Positions 1 to 7,965 of a stretch of 62,302 bases of DNA are shown piece after piece. The stretch's first letter is position 1. Every line of letters begins with the position of its first letter. The translations under genes were made by a program, and so were the position numbers. Under the pieces are notes generated by a model. It saw only the letters and a list, made by a program, of their open reading frames with translations. It was not told the origin of the DNA and did not search any database. This stretch comes from an uncultured bacterium (GTDB lineage: Bacteria > Planctomycetota > Phycisphaerae > Phycisphaerales > SM1A02), in the NCBI GenBank assembly GCA_903898755.1, contig CAIUGT010000045.1, positions 1 through 62,302 on the forward strand. Reading direction: 5' to 3'.

Positions 1-480
1 GGACGCCTCCGCCGCATTTTCCGTGGGCAGTAGCACCGCGTCAAAGCCAAGTTCTTTGGCCAAGATGGCCATGCAAATTGCGCCGCGAATGGGGCGAATG
101 CGTCCATCAAGCGCCAACTCGCCAGCCGCCAACAGGCGACCAAACCCGCGCGCGCCCTTCTTACGTTTCAGCGCGCCCGACGCGATCAACACCGACAACG
201 CCATTGGCACATCAAAGGCGGGACCTTCCTTGCGCAAATCCGCGGGCGCCAAATTAATAGCCACTCGCCCGCCCGGCCACGCGAACCCCGTGTTGGCCAC
301 CGCGGTTTGCACGCGCTCCACGGCTTCACGCACCGACGCATCCGGCAAACCAGTGAGCGTGGTGCGCGGCAAACCTTGGCCGCTGACATCCACTTCTATT
401 TCGCACGGCACCGCGTCAATTCCACGAAGCGCAAAACCAAACACGCTGGTGTGCGTGGCGCGAACACCGCCGTGCACCAT
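1..480 (-). CDS. comM: ComM/YifB family Mg-chelatase-like ATPase, N-terminal part (runs off the window)
   Basis: Translating the minus strand down to base 1 gives an open frame with no stop, so the C-terminal AAA+ half lies outside the window. The visible 160 residues match the N-terminal domain of ComM/YifB proteins: GLPDASVREAVERV, NLAPADLRKEGPAFDVPMAL, GELALDGRIRPIRG and LPTENAAEA are the familiar blocks in the familiar order. ComM is a hexameric helicase that helps branch migration during natural transformation in Gram-negative bacteria. I chose the ATG at 480 because it lies close before the conserved core. The frame stays open upstream to about 663, with further in-frame ATGs near 597 and 610, so the true start may be earlier. 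The gene diverges from the cupin gene at 1027. Confidence 0.85.
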   Translation of the reverse strand, partial: MVHGGVRATHTSVFGFALRGIDAVPCEIEVDVSGQGLPRTTLTGLPDASVREAVERVQTAVANTGFAWPGGRVAINLAPADLRKEGPAFDVPMALSVLIASGALKRKKGARGFGRLLAAGELALDGRIRPIRGAICMAILAKELGFDAVLLPTENAAEAS

Positions 481-1026
481 CTCGACACGCCGCTCGCCAT
501 CGCTCGCGACAGCAGCCAGCACATCAGCGCCGCGGCGACTATCCGCACCTTGCACGCCACCACTCGCGGCTATCTCATCTGTGTTGCGCTGGCCCATGTT
601 GCGGCGCATCATGACGCGCAAAACCGCGCGCCAGAAAATCACGGCCTTTTTTCCAAAGATTCTTCAAACAAATGACTAGCAAGCGTCCGCTTGCGACGCC
701 CCGTATTCAGTAAAAATCAGAACGCCTTCTCAAAAATTCAACAAAAGAAAGGATATCACAGATTGTGATATCCCCATTATTTCTGCGCATTGCGCAACTT
801 TGCCACGTAATAAATCTCAATGATCGAAAGAATCGGCGCTCATTTCGATTTCAAAATCCTTACTGAAACTTGCTCCAAGAACTTTGCGATCTCAGTTTAA
901 ACTGATTCAATCTGTGTTCGAATATTCTTGTCAATTTCGTAGCGCCAACGTGACTGAAATCCATACGCTACCGCTACCAAGTCACTGCGCTCAATCAAGC
1001 CTTCATGAAAGTTGCCACATCTCACC
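481..1026. other. Gene-free divergent intergenic region rich in short palindromes
   Basis: I see no supported gene here between comM (minus) and the cupin gene (plus). The stretch is more AT-rich than its neighbours and carries five inverted repeats between 679 and 904: 679-694, 751-773, 784-796, 823-849 and 893-904. The strongest is annotated separately. No tRNA-like or CRISPR-like pattern is visible. Promoters for both divergent genes should lie here, but I cannot place a convincing -35/-10 pair. Confidence 0.5.
751..773. repeat. Perfect 10-bp inverted repeat with 3-base loop
   Basis: GGATATCACA and TGTGATATCC are exact reverse complements separated by GAT. There is no T-run directly after it on either strand (CCCC follows on plus, TTTC on minus), which argues against a simple intrinsic terminator. 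It could be an operator for a dimeric regulator serving comM or the cupin gene, or a stem in an RNA. Which one is unknown. Confidence 0.7.
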
Positions 1027-1413
1027 ATGATGATCCCGCTGAAATACATCCGTCTCTTTGTCGACGCCGCCGGCCTTTCGCATTTTCAAGACTGCACACT
1101 GCCGCTTGCCACGCGTGACTTCGCGCCGCCAACCACGCCGCTTGAAGCAACCGATTTCATACCCGCCATGGGATTTGCCGTGGTGCGCTTCGCCGCCAAC
1201 TGGTCCGGGCCGTGGCATGCTTCGCCCTATCGGCAATGGTTCTTCATTATGTCCGGTTGCATCACCGTGACCGCGGGCGATGGCACTACGCGCACGCTGA
1301 ACACGGGCGACGCCATCTTTCTTGATGACCAAGGAACCAATGGCCACTTGACGCGCGTGAATGGCGACCAAGAAGTGATTGCGGTGGGCGTGCGCGTTGC
1401 GGATGCAATGTGA
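1027..1413 (+). CDS. Small cupin-domain protein
   Basis: A single-domain cupin of about 128 residues. The central part shows a cupin pattern: a first block around WHASPYRQWFFIMSG, then a glycine turn (TVTAGDGTTRTLNTGD) followed by AIFLDD and a second block with NGHLT. The metal-binding His/Glu set is only partly recognisable, so no substrate or reaction can be named. Two ATGs occur at 1027 and 1030, and a TTG at 1012 would add five residues. None has a good ribosome-binding site. It stands alone, reading away from comM. Another frame on the opposite strand is also open across it, but this one has the protein-like pattern. Confidence 0.7.
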   Translation: MMIPLKYIRLFVDAAGLSHFQDCTLPLATRDFAPPTTPLEATDFIPAMGFAVVRFAANWSGPWHASPYRQWFFIMSGCITVTAGDGTTRTLNTGDAIFLDDQGTNGHLTRVNGDQEVIAVGVRVADAM

Positions 1414-1560
1414 ATTCTGCTCATTGAAAACAAACGACGGGTATATCAATCAGCATGGCTTGAACTTGTAGTGACATTGCGAGCTCAACAGACTCGCTTC
1501 AAAAGTAAAAGAGAAGCTGCTTCCACATTCAACGGGATCGCTTAAACTCGCCAGCGCAAC

Positions 1561-3237
1561 ATGCCGCAACTATTATTGGTTTCAAACACTGGCTCCGCAC
1601 GCGACACTCTTGCCGCCGCGCTGAAAGTCAACGGCGTGCATTGTTTGTGCGCATCAAAAGATCAGGCCTTGCAAATGGCGTGCTCCACGCAAACCACGTG
1701 CGTTGTGTTATTGGATGACGCAAGTAACTTCGCCGCGGAACTGCTGCAACACATCCGTAGCACACAAGTTCTTGCTCACACATTGGTCGTGGTCATTGCG
1801 GCGGCGAACACGTTGGCGGCGCGAACAGCCGCGGGCGCGGACGCGGTGATTGCCGACAACGCGGGCGTGGAGGAAATTCGCGCGGTGATTGAAAGCGCGT
1901 TGGTGCGGCGCGAGCAGTGGCTTGGCGCGCAGCATCATGAAAGCGGAAAAAGTTTCGCGGCGCGCCATGTGCAAAGCGCGCTTGAGCAAGGGCAACTTGG
2001 CAGCGTGTTGCTGCTGCGATTTGATCATTTCACAAATGTGTCCACCGCGCTGAATTCATTGGGCGTGGCCAGCGACGCGCTGCAAGTGGAAGTGGAGCGA
2101 TCGCTTCACGCGCGCCTGACGCCGTTGCTGCCAACGGGCTCATGGATGACCTACATGGACGAGGAGAATTTTTTAATCGCCCTGCCCCGCAATAGTGTTG
2201 AATTGGAAAAACTTGCGGACACCGTAGCGCAGGCGGCGCGCATGCCGCTGTTTCTGGCGCAGCGGGAAATTCGCTTGCGCACACATGCGGGTTTGTGCGT
2301 GGTGATGTCCGGTGAAAAAGTGGATGCGCGCACGCTGATTGGCCGCGCGGAAATGGCGGCGGACCACGCGCGTGGTGGCGCAAACTCAACGGCGGCGCAT
2401 TGGTCAGCGCAAATGAATTCACAAGTGCTCAATGATTTGCAATTGGCCAGCGCCTTGCAGCACGCAGTGGAACACTCGGAATTTCAATTGCTGTTTCAGC
2501 CGCAAATCAACATGAGCCGCGGCGATGTGTACGGCGCAGAGGCGTTGATTCGCTGGACATCGCCCACAGGGGTGGCCATTGCGCCGGGACGCTTCGTGGC
2601 CGTTGCGCAGGAATGCGGCGTGATGGACCAAATCACATTGTGGAGCCTGCGCGAAGCGTGCCGCCACTGCGCAGCGTGGGAGCAAATTGGCTTGCACATT
2701 CGCGTTGCTGTGAATATCACCGCGAATCAACTGGGCAATCCGCGCTTTGTGGACACAGTGCGCGGCGCGCTCAGCGAAAGCGGCGTGTCGGGCGGGCAAT
2801 TGGCCGTGGAAATTTCGGAGGCCGCGATTATTTCAAACCCGCAGGTGTTTAACGCGCCGCTGACCGTACTGCGCAACTTGGGAGTAACCGTATGCATGGA
2901 TGACTTTGGCGTGGGCGTGGCCACGCTGGCCAACATGAAAGCGCTGCCTGTATCTGAATTAAAAATCGACCGTAGTTTTATTCGAACGCTCCCTGGAACT
3001 GCGCAAGACCGAATGATGGTGCAAACCATGCTGGCGCTCAGCAAGCAACTGAACGTGCGCATGATTGCGGTGGGCGTGGAAAATATCACTCAATGGGCGT
3101 GGCTGAACGAGCACCACTGCGATGGCGCGCAAGGTTGGTTGATTGGCAAAGCGGTTGGGACTGAAGAATTTCCAGAACTAGTTGGGAAGATTCGCCAGAA
3201 TAAATTCCCCGCAACAAGCGCGCGCGTTGCTTTGTGA
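1561..3237 (+). CDS. EAL-domain protein with receiver-like and degenerate GGDEF domains
   Basis: A 558-residue three-part protein. Residues 1-120 resemble a receiver fold but the phosphoacceptor region is not clearly conserved. Residues about 135-275 resemble a GGDEF domain in which the signature loop is replaced by MDEENF, so diguanylate cyclase activity is unlikely. Residues about 300-545 are an EAL domain with EALIRW near 325, MDDFGVG near 446, LKIDRSFI and the Gln of AQGWLIG. These are the metal- and substrate-binding positions of c-di-GMP phosphodiesterases. One departure is AVGVEN where AEGVET is usual, so the first Glu of that loop is missing. No membrane segment is seen, so it is probably cytoplasmic. 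It is probably a c-di-GMP hydrolase or binding protein. It stands alone. Confidence 0.85.
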   Translation: MPQLLLVSNTGSARDTLAAALKVNGVHCLCASKDQALQMACSTQTTCVVLLDDASNFAAELLQHIRSTQVLAHTLVVVIAAANTLAARTAAGADAVIADNAGVEEIRAVIESALVRREQWLGAQHHESGKSFAARHVQSALEQGQLGSVLLLRFDHFTNVSTALNSLGVASDALQVEVERSLHARLTPLLPTGSWMTYMDEENFLIALPRNSVELEKLADTVAQAARMPLFLAQREIRLRTHAGLCVVMSGEKVDARTLIGRAEMAADHARGGANSTAAHWSAQMNSQVLNDLQLASALQHAVEHSEFQLLFQPQINMSRGDVYGAEALIRWTSPTGVAIAPGRFVAVAQECGVMDQITLWSLREACRHCAAWEQIGLHIRVAVNITANQLGNPRFVDTVRGALSESGVSGGQLAVEISEAAIISNPQVFNAPLTVLRNLGVTVCMDDFGVGVATLANMKALPVSELKIDRSFIRTLPGTAQDRMMVQTMLALSKQLNVRMIAVGVENITQWAWLNEHHCDGAQGWLIGKAVGTEEFPELVGKIRQNKFPATSARVAL

Positions 3238-3337
3238 GCCCGTGTTGCGGGAGCGAGTTGAATTGCACTCCCCGTACTGCACTGCGCAAATTGAGTCATG
3301 GTGCCGCACTTGTGAACACTGGCGGAATGCCCAACAC

Positions 3338-3371
3338 AAAAAAGAAACGCACCATTTGAGCGGGCGTTTCT
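3338..3371 (-). terminator. Rho-independent terminator of the isc operon
   Basis: On the minus strand an 8-bp stem (AGAAACGC with GCGTTTCT, loop of 13) is followed by a run of six T. It lies 28 bases past the stop of iscA, where the iscS-iscU-iscA transcript should end. Confidence 0.65.
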
Positions 3372-3398
3372 GCTGAATCTAAATTAAGCGCGACTTGC

Positions 3399-3818
3399 TT
3401 ATGCGCTGAAGCTGGAGCCGCATCCACATGTGGTGGTGGCGTTTGGATTGCTGAACACAAATCCGCGGCCCATGACTTCATCCTTGAAATCAATCGTGGT
3501 GCCGTTGACATACAAGTAAGACTTTGGATCGCAGATCACTTTCACGGCGAATGTTTCTGGCGTGGTCGCCGTGGCAACGGAACCGCCGCCGGTTTCATTC
3601 TGCGCCTTTGCCGCAACATCAGGGCGTCGCGTGAAAGAAACTTCCCACAACTCGTCGTTGTCCTTGCGAATCTCGGTGAGATCAAGCAGGTAACTAAAAC
3701 CGCTGCAACCGCCACCCTTCACGCCAACGCGCAAATGAATCTTGGCTGGGTCAAGACCCTGTTGACGAATGATGGAATCAATTTCACGGGCCGCTGTTTC
3801 TGTGACGATGACTGACAT
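3399..3818 (-). CDS. iscA: IscA/HesB-type iron-sulfur cluster assembly protein
   Basis: A-type Fe-S carrier of 139 residues. The three Cys expected in the family are present: one in GVKGGGCSGFSY and two in the C-terminal CGCGSS. Such proteins accept a cluster assembled on IscU and pass it to apo-proteins. It is longer than usual (about 107-120) because of an insertion of about 25 residues rich in Ala/Thr/Gly around residues 65-90, before FAVKVICDPKSY. A strong ribosome-binding site, AGGAG six bases before the ATG, fixes the start. It is the last gene of the iscS-iscU-iscA run and is followed by a terminator. Confidence 0.9.
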   Translation of the reverse strand: MSVIVTETAAREIDSIIRQQGLDPAKIHLRVGVKGGGCSGFSYLLDLTEIRKDNDELWEVSFTRRPDVAAKAQNETGGGSVATATTPETFAVKVICDPKSYLYVNGTTIDFKDEVMGRGFVFSNPNATTTCGCGSSFSA

Positions 3819-3974
3819 GGGGGTCTCCTAAAAACTTGAAGTGAGGTTGAATTTTATTTCTGGAAGCAATGTGTGAGTTGAATATGCTGAGTGACTATAA
3901 AAATGAGTTCGCGATAGTGAAAGTGAGGCGATGTTGCAAGCGCTACTTTACAAGAGCTTGCCAAAGAACCCAAA

Positions 3975-4409
3975 TTAGTGAGCGTGCGCGGCGTGAGCAT
4001 CAACCGCCGTAGCGTGGCCGTTCTTCTTCTTCCAATCTTCAATAGCGGCCCGGATGGAATCCTCCGCCAACACGCTGCAGTGAATTTTGACTGGCGGAAG
4101 GCTGAGTTCCTCCACAATTTCAGTGTTCTTAATGGCCAGCGCCTGATCCACGGTCTTGCCCTTGATCCACTCGGTGGCCAAGGAACTTGACGCGATCGCG
4201 GAACCACAACCAAAGCACTTGAACTTGGCGTCCTGAATCACGCCAGCATCGCTGACTTGAATATGCAACTGCATGACATCGCCGCATTCGGGCGCGCCAA
4301 CAATGCCCACGCCAACATCTTTGCGGGCTTGCACTTCTTTGCTGCTGCCAAACGAACCAACATTGTGCGGGTTCTGATAGTGCTCGATGACTTTGTCGCT
4401 GTATGCCAT
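3975..4409 (-). CDS. iscU: Iron-sulfur cluster scaffold IscU
   Basis: IscU scaffold of 144 residues on which Fe-S clusters are built from sulfur supplied by IscS. Conserved ligands are visible: Cys with Asp in GAPECGDVMQL, Cys in KFKCFGCGSAIASSS and Cys in KIHCSVLAEDSIR. LPPVK, the chaperone-recognition motif for HscA, is present although hscA/hscB are not in this window. The C-terminus has a short His/Ala-rich tail (DAHAAHAH) not usual in the family, possibly a metal-binding or neutral extension. It lies between iscS and iscA in the same direction, with gaps of 82 and 156 bases. Confidence 0.95.
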   Translation of the reverse strand: MAYSDKVIEHYQNPHNVGSFGSSKEVQARKDVGVGIVGAPECGDVMQLHIQVSDAGVIQDAKFKCFGCGSAIASSSLATEWIKGKTVDQALAIKNTEIVEELSLPPVKIHCSVLAEDSIRAAIEDWKKKNGHATAVDAHAAHAH

Positions 4410-4491
4410 GGTGTGTTCTTTCTTAAATTTAGTTCAAACTTGTTACAAAACTTTTTTTATCAAACTTCTCGCCAAACATTCCATCATCAAC

Positions 4492-5742
4492 TCAGTGGGT
4501 TTGCCACTGAATTTTACTAATGTCCACGCCCTCTTTGAACAAATCATAAAGAGGACTCATCTTTCGTAAATGCAACACAGCCTTGGTGATGGAAGCGATG
4601 GTGTAATCAATTTCCTTATCGGTGGTCCAGCGGCTCATGCTGAGACGCAGACTGCTATGCGCAAGTTCGTCGCCCACACCCAAACTTTTCAGAACATAAC
4701 TTGGCTCAAGGCTGGCGCTGGTGCATGCGGAACCGGATGAACACGCGATGTCCTTGATGCCCATGAGCAAACTTTCGCCCTCCACAAAACCAAATGAAAT
4801 GTTGGTGATGTTTGGAAGGCGCTTGCTGGCGTTGCCGTTGACCTGCGTCACTTCAATGGCCTTGGCGAGTTCTGTTTCGAGCCGATTGCGGAACTTTAAA
4901 AGGCGCTCGCCTTCGGATTGCATTTCATGCTGGCACAATTCGCAGGCCTTTCCAAAGCCGGCAATTCCGCTGATATTGAGCGTGCCGCTGCGCATTCCGC
5001 GCTCTTGTCCGCCGCCATCAACAATGGCCTCCAAGCGCACACGCGGCTTGCGACGGCGCACATACAGCGCGCCTACGCCCTTGGGTCCATAAATCTTGTG
5101 GCTGCTCCAAGAAAGCAAATCAATATTGTCGCGCTCCACATCGGTTGGCATTTTTCCAACCCATTGCGTGCCGTCAGTGTGGAAAATAATTTCTTTGTCA
5201 TGGCACAGTTTTCCAATGGCTGGAATTTCATTAATGGTTCCGATTTCATTGTTGGCCCACATGATGGAAACCAAAATGGTGTCGGGGCGAATTTCTTTGG
5301 CGACCATGTCAACGGTGATCACGCCGTCGGCGGGCGGCTGCAAGAAGGTGACATCAAAGCCCTCTTTTTGAAGTCGCTTGCATGGATCAAGCACGGCCTT
5401 GTGTTCGTGCAGCGCTGTAATAATGTGACCGCGTCCAGTTTGTCCTTCTGGTTTTTTGGCGTACATGTTCGCAGCGCCCTTGATGGCCAAGTTGTTGCTT
5501 TCAGTCGCGCCGCTCGTAAAAATAATTTCCTTGGCGTTGGCGCCAATCAACGCAGCGGCTTGCTCACGAGATTTCTCAACGGCCTCCTCCGCTTCCCAAC
5601 CAAAGGCGTGGTTGCGACTGCCGGAATTTCCGTAGGCCTCGGTGAGGTACGGAAGCATGACTTCCACCACGCGTGGATCGCATCGAGTAGTGGCGGCGTT
5701 GTCTAAATACAGTGGTCGAGATTTATTCATGGTGTTCTTCAT
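4492..5742 (-). CDS. iscS: Cysteine desulfurase IscS
   Basis: PLP-dependent cysteine desulfurase, converting cysteine to alanine plus enzyme-bound persulfide for Fe-S and tRNA thiolation. It begins with YLDNAATTRCDPRV. The PLP-binding lysine is in SSHKIYGPKGVGALY and the catalytic Cys in the loop CSSGSACTSASLEPSYVL. The ATG at 5742 gives MKNTMNK. The internal ATG at 5730 gives a start nearer the family's usual N-terminus and is a good alternative. It heads iscS-iscU-iscA. No IscR-type regulator gene is next to it. The 204-base region upstream is shared with divergent panC. Confidence 0.95.
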   Translation of the reverse strand: MKNTMNKSRPLYLDNAATTRCDPRVVEVMLPYLTEAYGNSGSRNHAFGWEAEEAVEKSREQAAALIGANAKEIIFTSGATESNNLAIKGAANMYAKKPEGQTGRGHIITALHEHKAVLDPCKRLQKEGFDVTFLQPPADGVITVDMVAKEIRPDTILVSIMWANNEIGTINEIPAIGKLCHDKEIIFHTDGTQWVGKMPTDVERDNIDLLSWSSHKIYGPKGVGALYVRRRKPRVRLEAIVDGGGQERGMRSGTLNISGIAGFGKACELCQHEMQSEGERLLKFRNRLETELAKAIEVTQVNGNASKRLPNITNISFGFVEGESLLMGIKDIACSSGSACTSASLEPSYVLKSLGVGDELAHSSLRLSMSRWTTDKEIDYTIASITKAVLHLRKMSPLYDLFKEGVDISKIQWQTH

Positions 5743-5946
5743 TAAATTCGGATTTTTTATCTGAAATTACAATGCGTGAATTGGACTTCGTAGTGTAGGC
5801 AACTTTCACACTGACGCAAAGAGAAAAATAGAGTTTTTGCGCTCGTGAAGTGGCCTGATCTTTCCGAAATACCCGCTTGAATAGTTGAGAAATATCGCCG
5901 AATGAATGGCGGACAAGAAAGAATCAAAGGCGAGTACCTTCGCCAC

Positions 5947-6798
5947 ATGCAGATTATTGAACATGCTGAATCGCTTGCGCCTTTGCATGCGTGCGCGCTG
6001 GTTCCAACCATGGGAGCCCTGCATGCGGGACATGCTTCGTTGATTCAGCGAGCGGTCAGTGATGGCCGACCCGTGGTGGTGAGCCTATTTGTGAACCCGA
6101 CTCAATTTGCGGTTGGCGAAGATTTTTCAAAGTATCCGCGCACGCTTGAAGCAGATCGTGAACTATGCCAGACAGCTGGTGCGGCGGCTATTTTTATTCC
6201 AAGCGTGCAAGCCATGTATCCCCGCGGCGTGGAGGCGGCCAATGCGGAGGCGGCCACATTGCAATTGCCGCTTGTGGCAACGCAACCCAAACTGGAGGAC
6301 GCGCAGCGCCCCACTCATTTCTGCGGCGTGTGCCAAGTGGTGGCGAAACTGTTTGACATGTGCCAACCAGCCGCCGCGTATTTTGGCGAGAAAGATTTTC
6401 AGCAACTGCGCGTGATACAAGACATGGTGCGGCGTGAAGGCGCGCGCTGGAAGGAACTTGTTGTGCACGCATGTCCCACTATTCGCGAAAATGATGGCTT
6501 GGCCATGAGCAGCCGCAACCGATATTTGCAGGCGAATCAGCGGACAAATGCGCAGGGACTTTCGCGAGCGCTCATGTTCGCTCAGGAAAGCGCGCGCGCC
6601 GGTATGGACATTGTGGCGGCGGAAAATGAAATGCGCCGAGTGTTAACGCAGCACCAACTTGAAGTGGACTATGCGGTCATTCGCGCCCCAGAAACGCTTC
6701 TGCCAATTGAGAAATTTCAACCAGGCTCACGCGCGTTAATTGCAGCCCGTCTTGAAGGCGTGCGATTGATCGACAACGCAAGTTGCAGCGGAGCGTAA
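5947..6798 (+). CDS. panC: Pantothenate synthetase PanC
   Basis: Joins pantoate and beta-alanine using ATP, the last step of vitamin B5 synthesis. The ATP-binding HIGH-like motif is in VPTMGALHAGHASL near the N-terminus. FVNPTQFAVGEDFSKYPRT, YFGEKDFQQL and the KMSKS-equivalent region AMSSRNRYL follow in order. I prefer the ATG at 5947 (283 residues) because the distance to PTMGALHAGH then matches the family. The frame also has an ATG at 5902 that would add 15 residues. It diverges from iscS and converges on the polyprenyl synthase. panB and panD are not in the window. Confidence 0.93.
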   Translation: MQIIEHAESLAPLHACALVPTMGALHAGHASLIQRAVSDGRPVVVSLFVNPTQFAVGEDFSKYPRTLEADRELCQTAGAAAIFIPSVQAMYPRGVEAANAEAATLQLPLVATQPKLEDAQRPTHFCGVCQVVAKLFDMCQPAAAYFGEKDFQQLRVIQDMVRREGARWKELVVHACPTIRENDGLAMSSRNRYLQANQRTNAQGLSRALMFAQESARAGMDIVAAENEMRRVLTQHQLEVDYAVIRAPETLLPIEKFQPGSRALIAARLEGVRLIDNASCSGA

Positions 6799-6895
6799 GT
6801 TGCTTCTTCGCGCGGCAAACTTGGGCACAATTTAGGACACAGAAATGAATTTACGCGAATGAAAGTTGTCAGCGCATGCACGCGCGCGATTGAAA

Positions 6896-7903
6896 TTATC
6901 GATCGCGGCGGATGACTTCCAAGGCCAACTCTTGCAGGAGTGATTTCACTTGACTAGGCGGAAGCGGTGCAAGCGCGTCTTGAGCGGAGCGGATCATATT
7001 TTCCGCCACCACTTGCGCCGCAACAATGGAGCCCGCTTTGTTCATGCGGCGCACCAATTCAACCCCGTCGCGCGATTCGATCACATTGATGGCGTCAACA
7101 CGCGAAGAACCAACGCAATCACGCAAATACAAAATCAGCGGCAGCGTGGCTTTGCCCTTGAGCAAATCGCAACCCAATGTTTTGCCAACCACGCTTTGAT
7201 CGCCTGTGAAATCCAGAATGTCGTCTTGAATTTGAAAAGCCACGCCAGTGTGCTGGCCATACATGCCAAGCGCTTTTTGAATTTCCTCGCTGGCTCCAGA
7301 CAATTTGGCGCCAAGTTGGCAACACGCGGACACCAACGCCGCGGTCTTGCGCTTCACAATTTCTAAATAGGTGCTCTCGTCCAAACACACATCTTCACGT
7401 CGGCTCAATTGCAACAACTCGCCCTCGCACAACGTGTTTGTGGTGTGTCCAAAAGCGACATTCAGCGATGGGTCGCCAATGAGCGAGCACAAATGGAACG
7501 CGTTTGAGATGAGCCAATCACCAAGCATGACGGCGGTCTCATTGCCGCGCAATGAATTAATCGTGGCGCCACGGCGACGCGTGTCGGCCTCGTCAAGAAC
7601 ATCGTCATGCACCAGCGTGGCCATGTGGATCATTTCAGAAACAGCAGCCGCCATTTTGTGGTTGCGCGAAAGCGCGGCTTCGTCCTCACGGCCAGTCGCG
7701 GCCAAACCTGAAAGCAAGAGCAGCGTTGGACGCAACATTTTTCCGCGATAGCGCTCGACATGGCGCGCAAGTTCATTCACTGCGGGCAAATCGCTACGCA
7801 ATTGGCGGCGAAAAATTTCTTCCACTTCTTGAAGGGCTCCCGCCACTATTCCAGCGGCAGGAGCGCGGCGCCAAGCGGGCGCGAGTATTGCGAACGGATG
7901 CAT
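6896..7903 (-). CDS. Polyprenyl diphosphate synthase (trans-isoprenyl, IspA/IspB type)
   Basis: All-trans polyprenyl synthase of 335 residues. The first Asp-rich motif is DDVLD at residues 100-104, followed by RRRGATIN, and the second is DDILDFTGD near residue 230. KMLRPTLLLLSG and GDWLISNAF are further family blocks. It elongates isopentenyl diphosphate chains, giving precursors for quinones, carotenoids or hopanoids. The product length cannot be read safely from the sequence. It is the last gene of a minus-strand run headed by icd. Confidence 0.9.
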   Translation of the reverse strand: MHPFAILAPAWRRAPAAGIVAGALQEVEEIFRRQLRSDLPAVNELARHVERYRGKMLRPTLLLLSGLAATGREDEAALSRNHKMAAAVSEMIHMATLVHDDVLDEADTRRRGATINSLRGNETAVMLGDWLISNAFHLCSLIGDPSLNVAFGHTTNTLCEGELLQLSRREDVCLDESTYLEIVKRKTAALVSACCQLGAKLSGASEEIQKALGMYGQHTGVAFQIQDDILDFTGDQSVVGKTLGCDLLKGKATLPLILYLRDCVGSSRVDAINVIESRDGVELVRRMNKAGSIVAAQVVAENMIRSAQDALAPLPPSQVKSLLQELALEVIRRDR

Positions 7904-7965
7904 TGGGAAGACTTTAGGCTAAGTTGCCGTTCATTTCCTGTTGAAGTTTCGTTTTATTCTGAAGT

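Noticed and set aside
1003-1449. 148-residue frame opposite the cupin gene
   Set aside because: The plus-strand product has a cupin pattern; this one has none.
4918-5706. 262-residue open frame on the plus strand opposite iscS
   Set aside because: iscS is unmistakable with intact PLP and Cys motifs; the antisense frame has no protein-family pattern and arises from codon bias.
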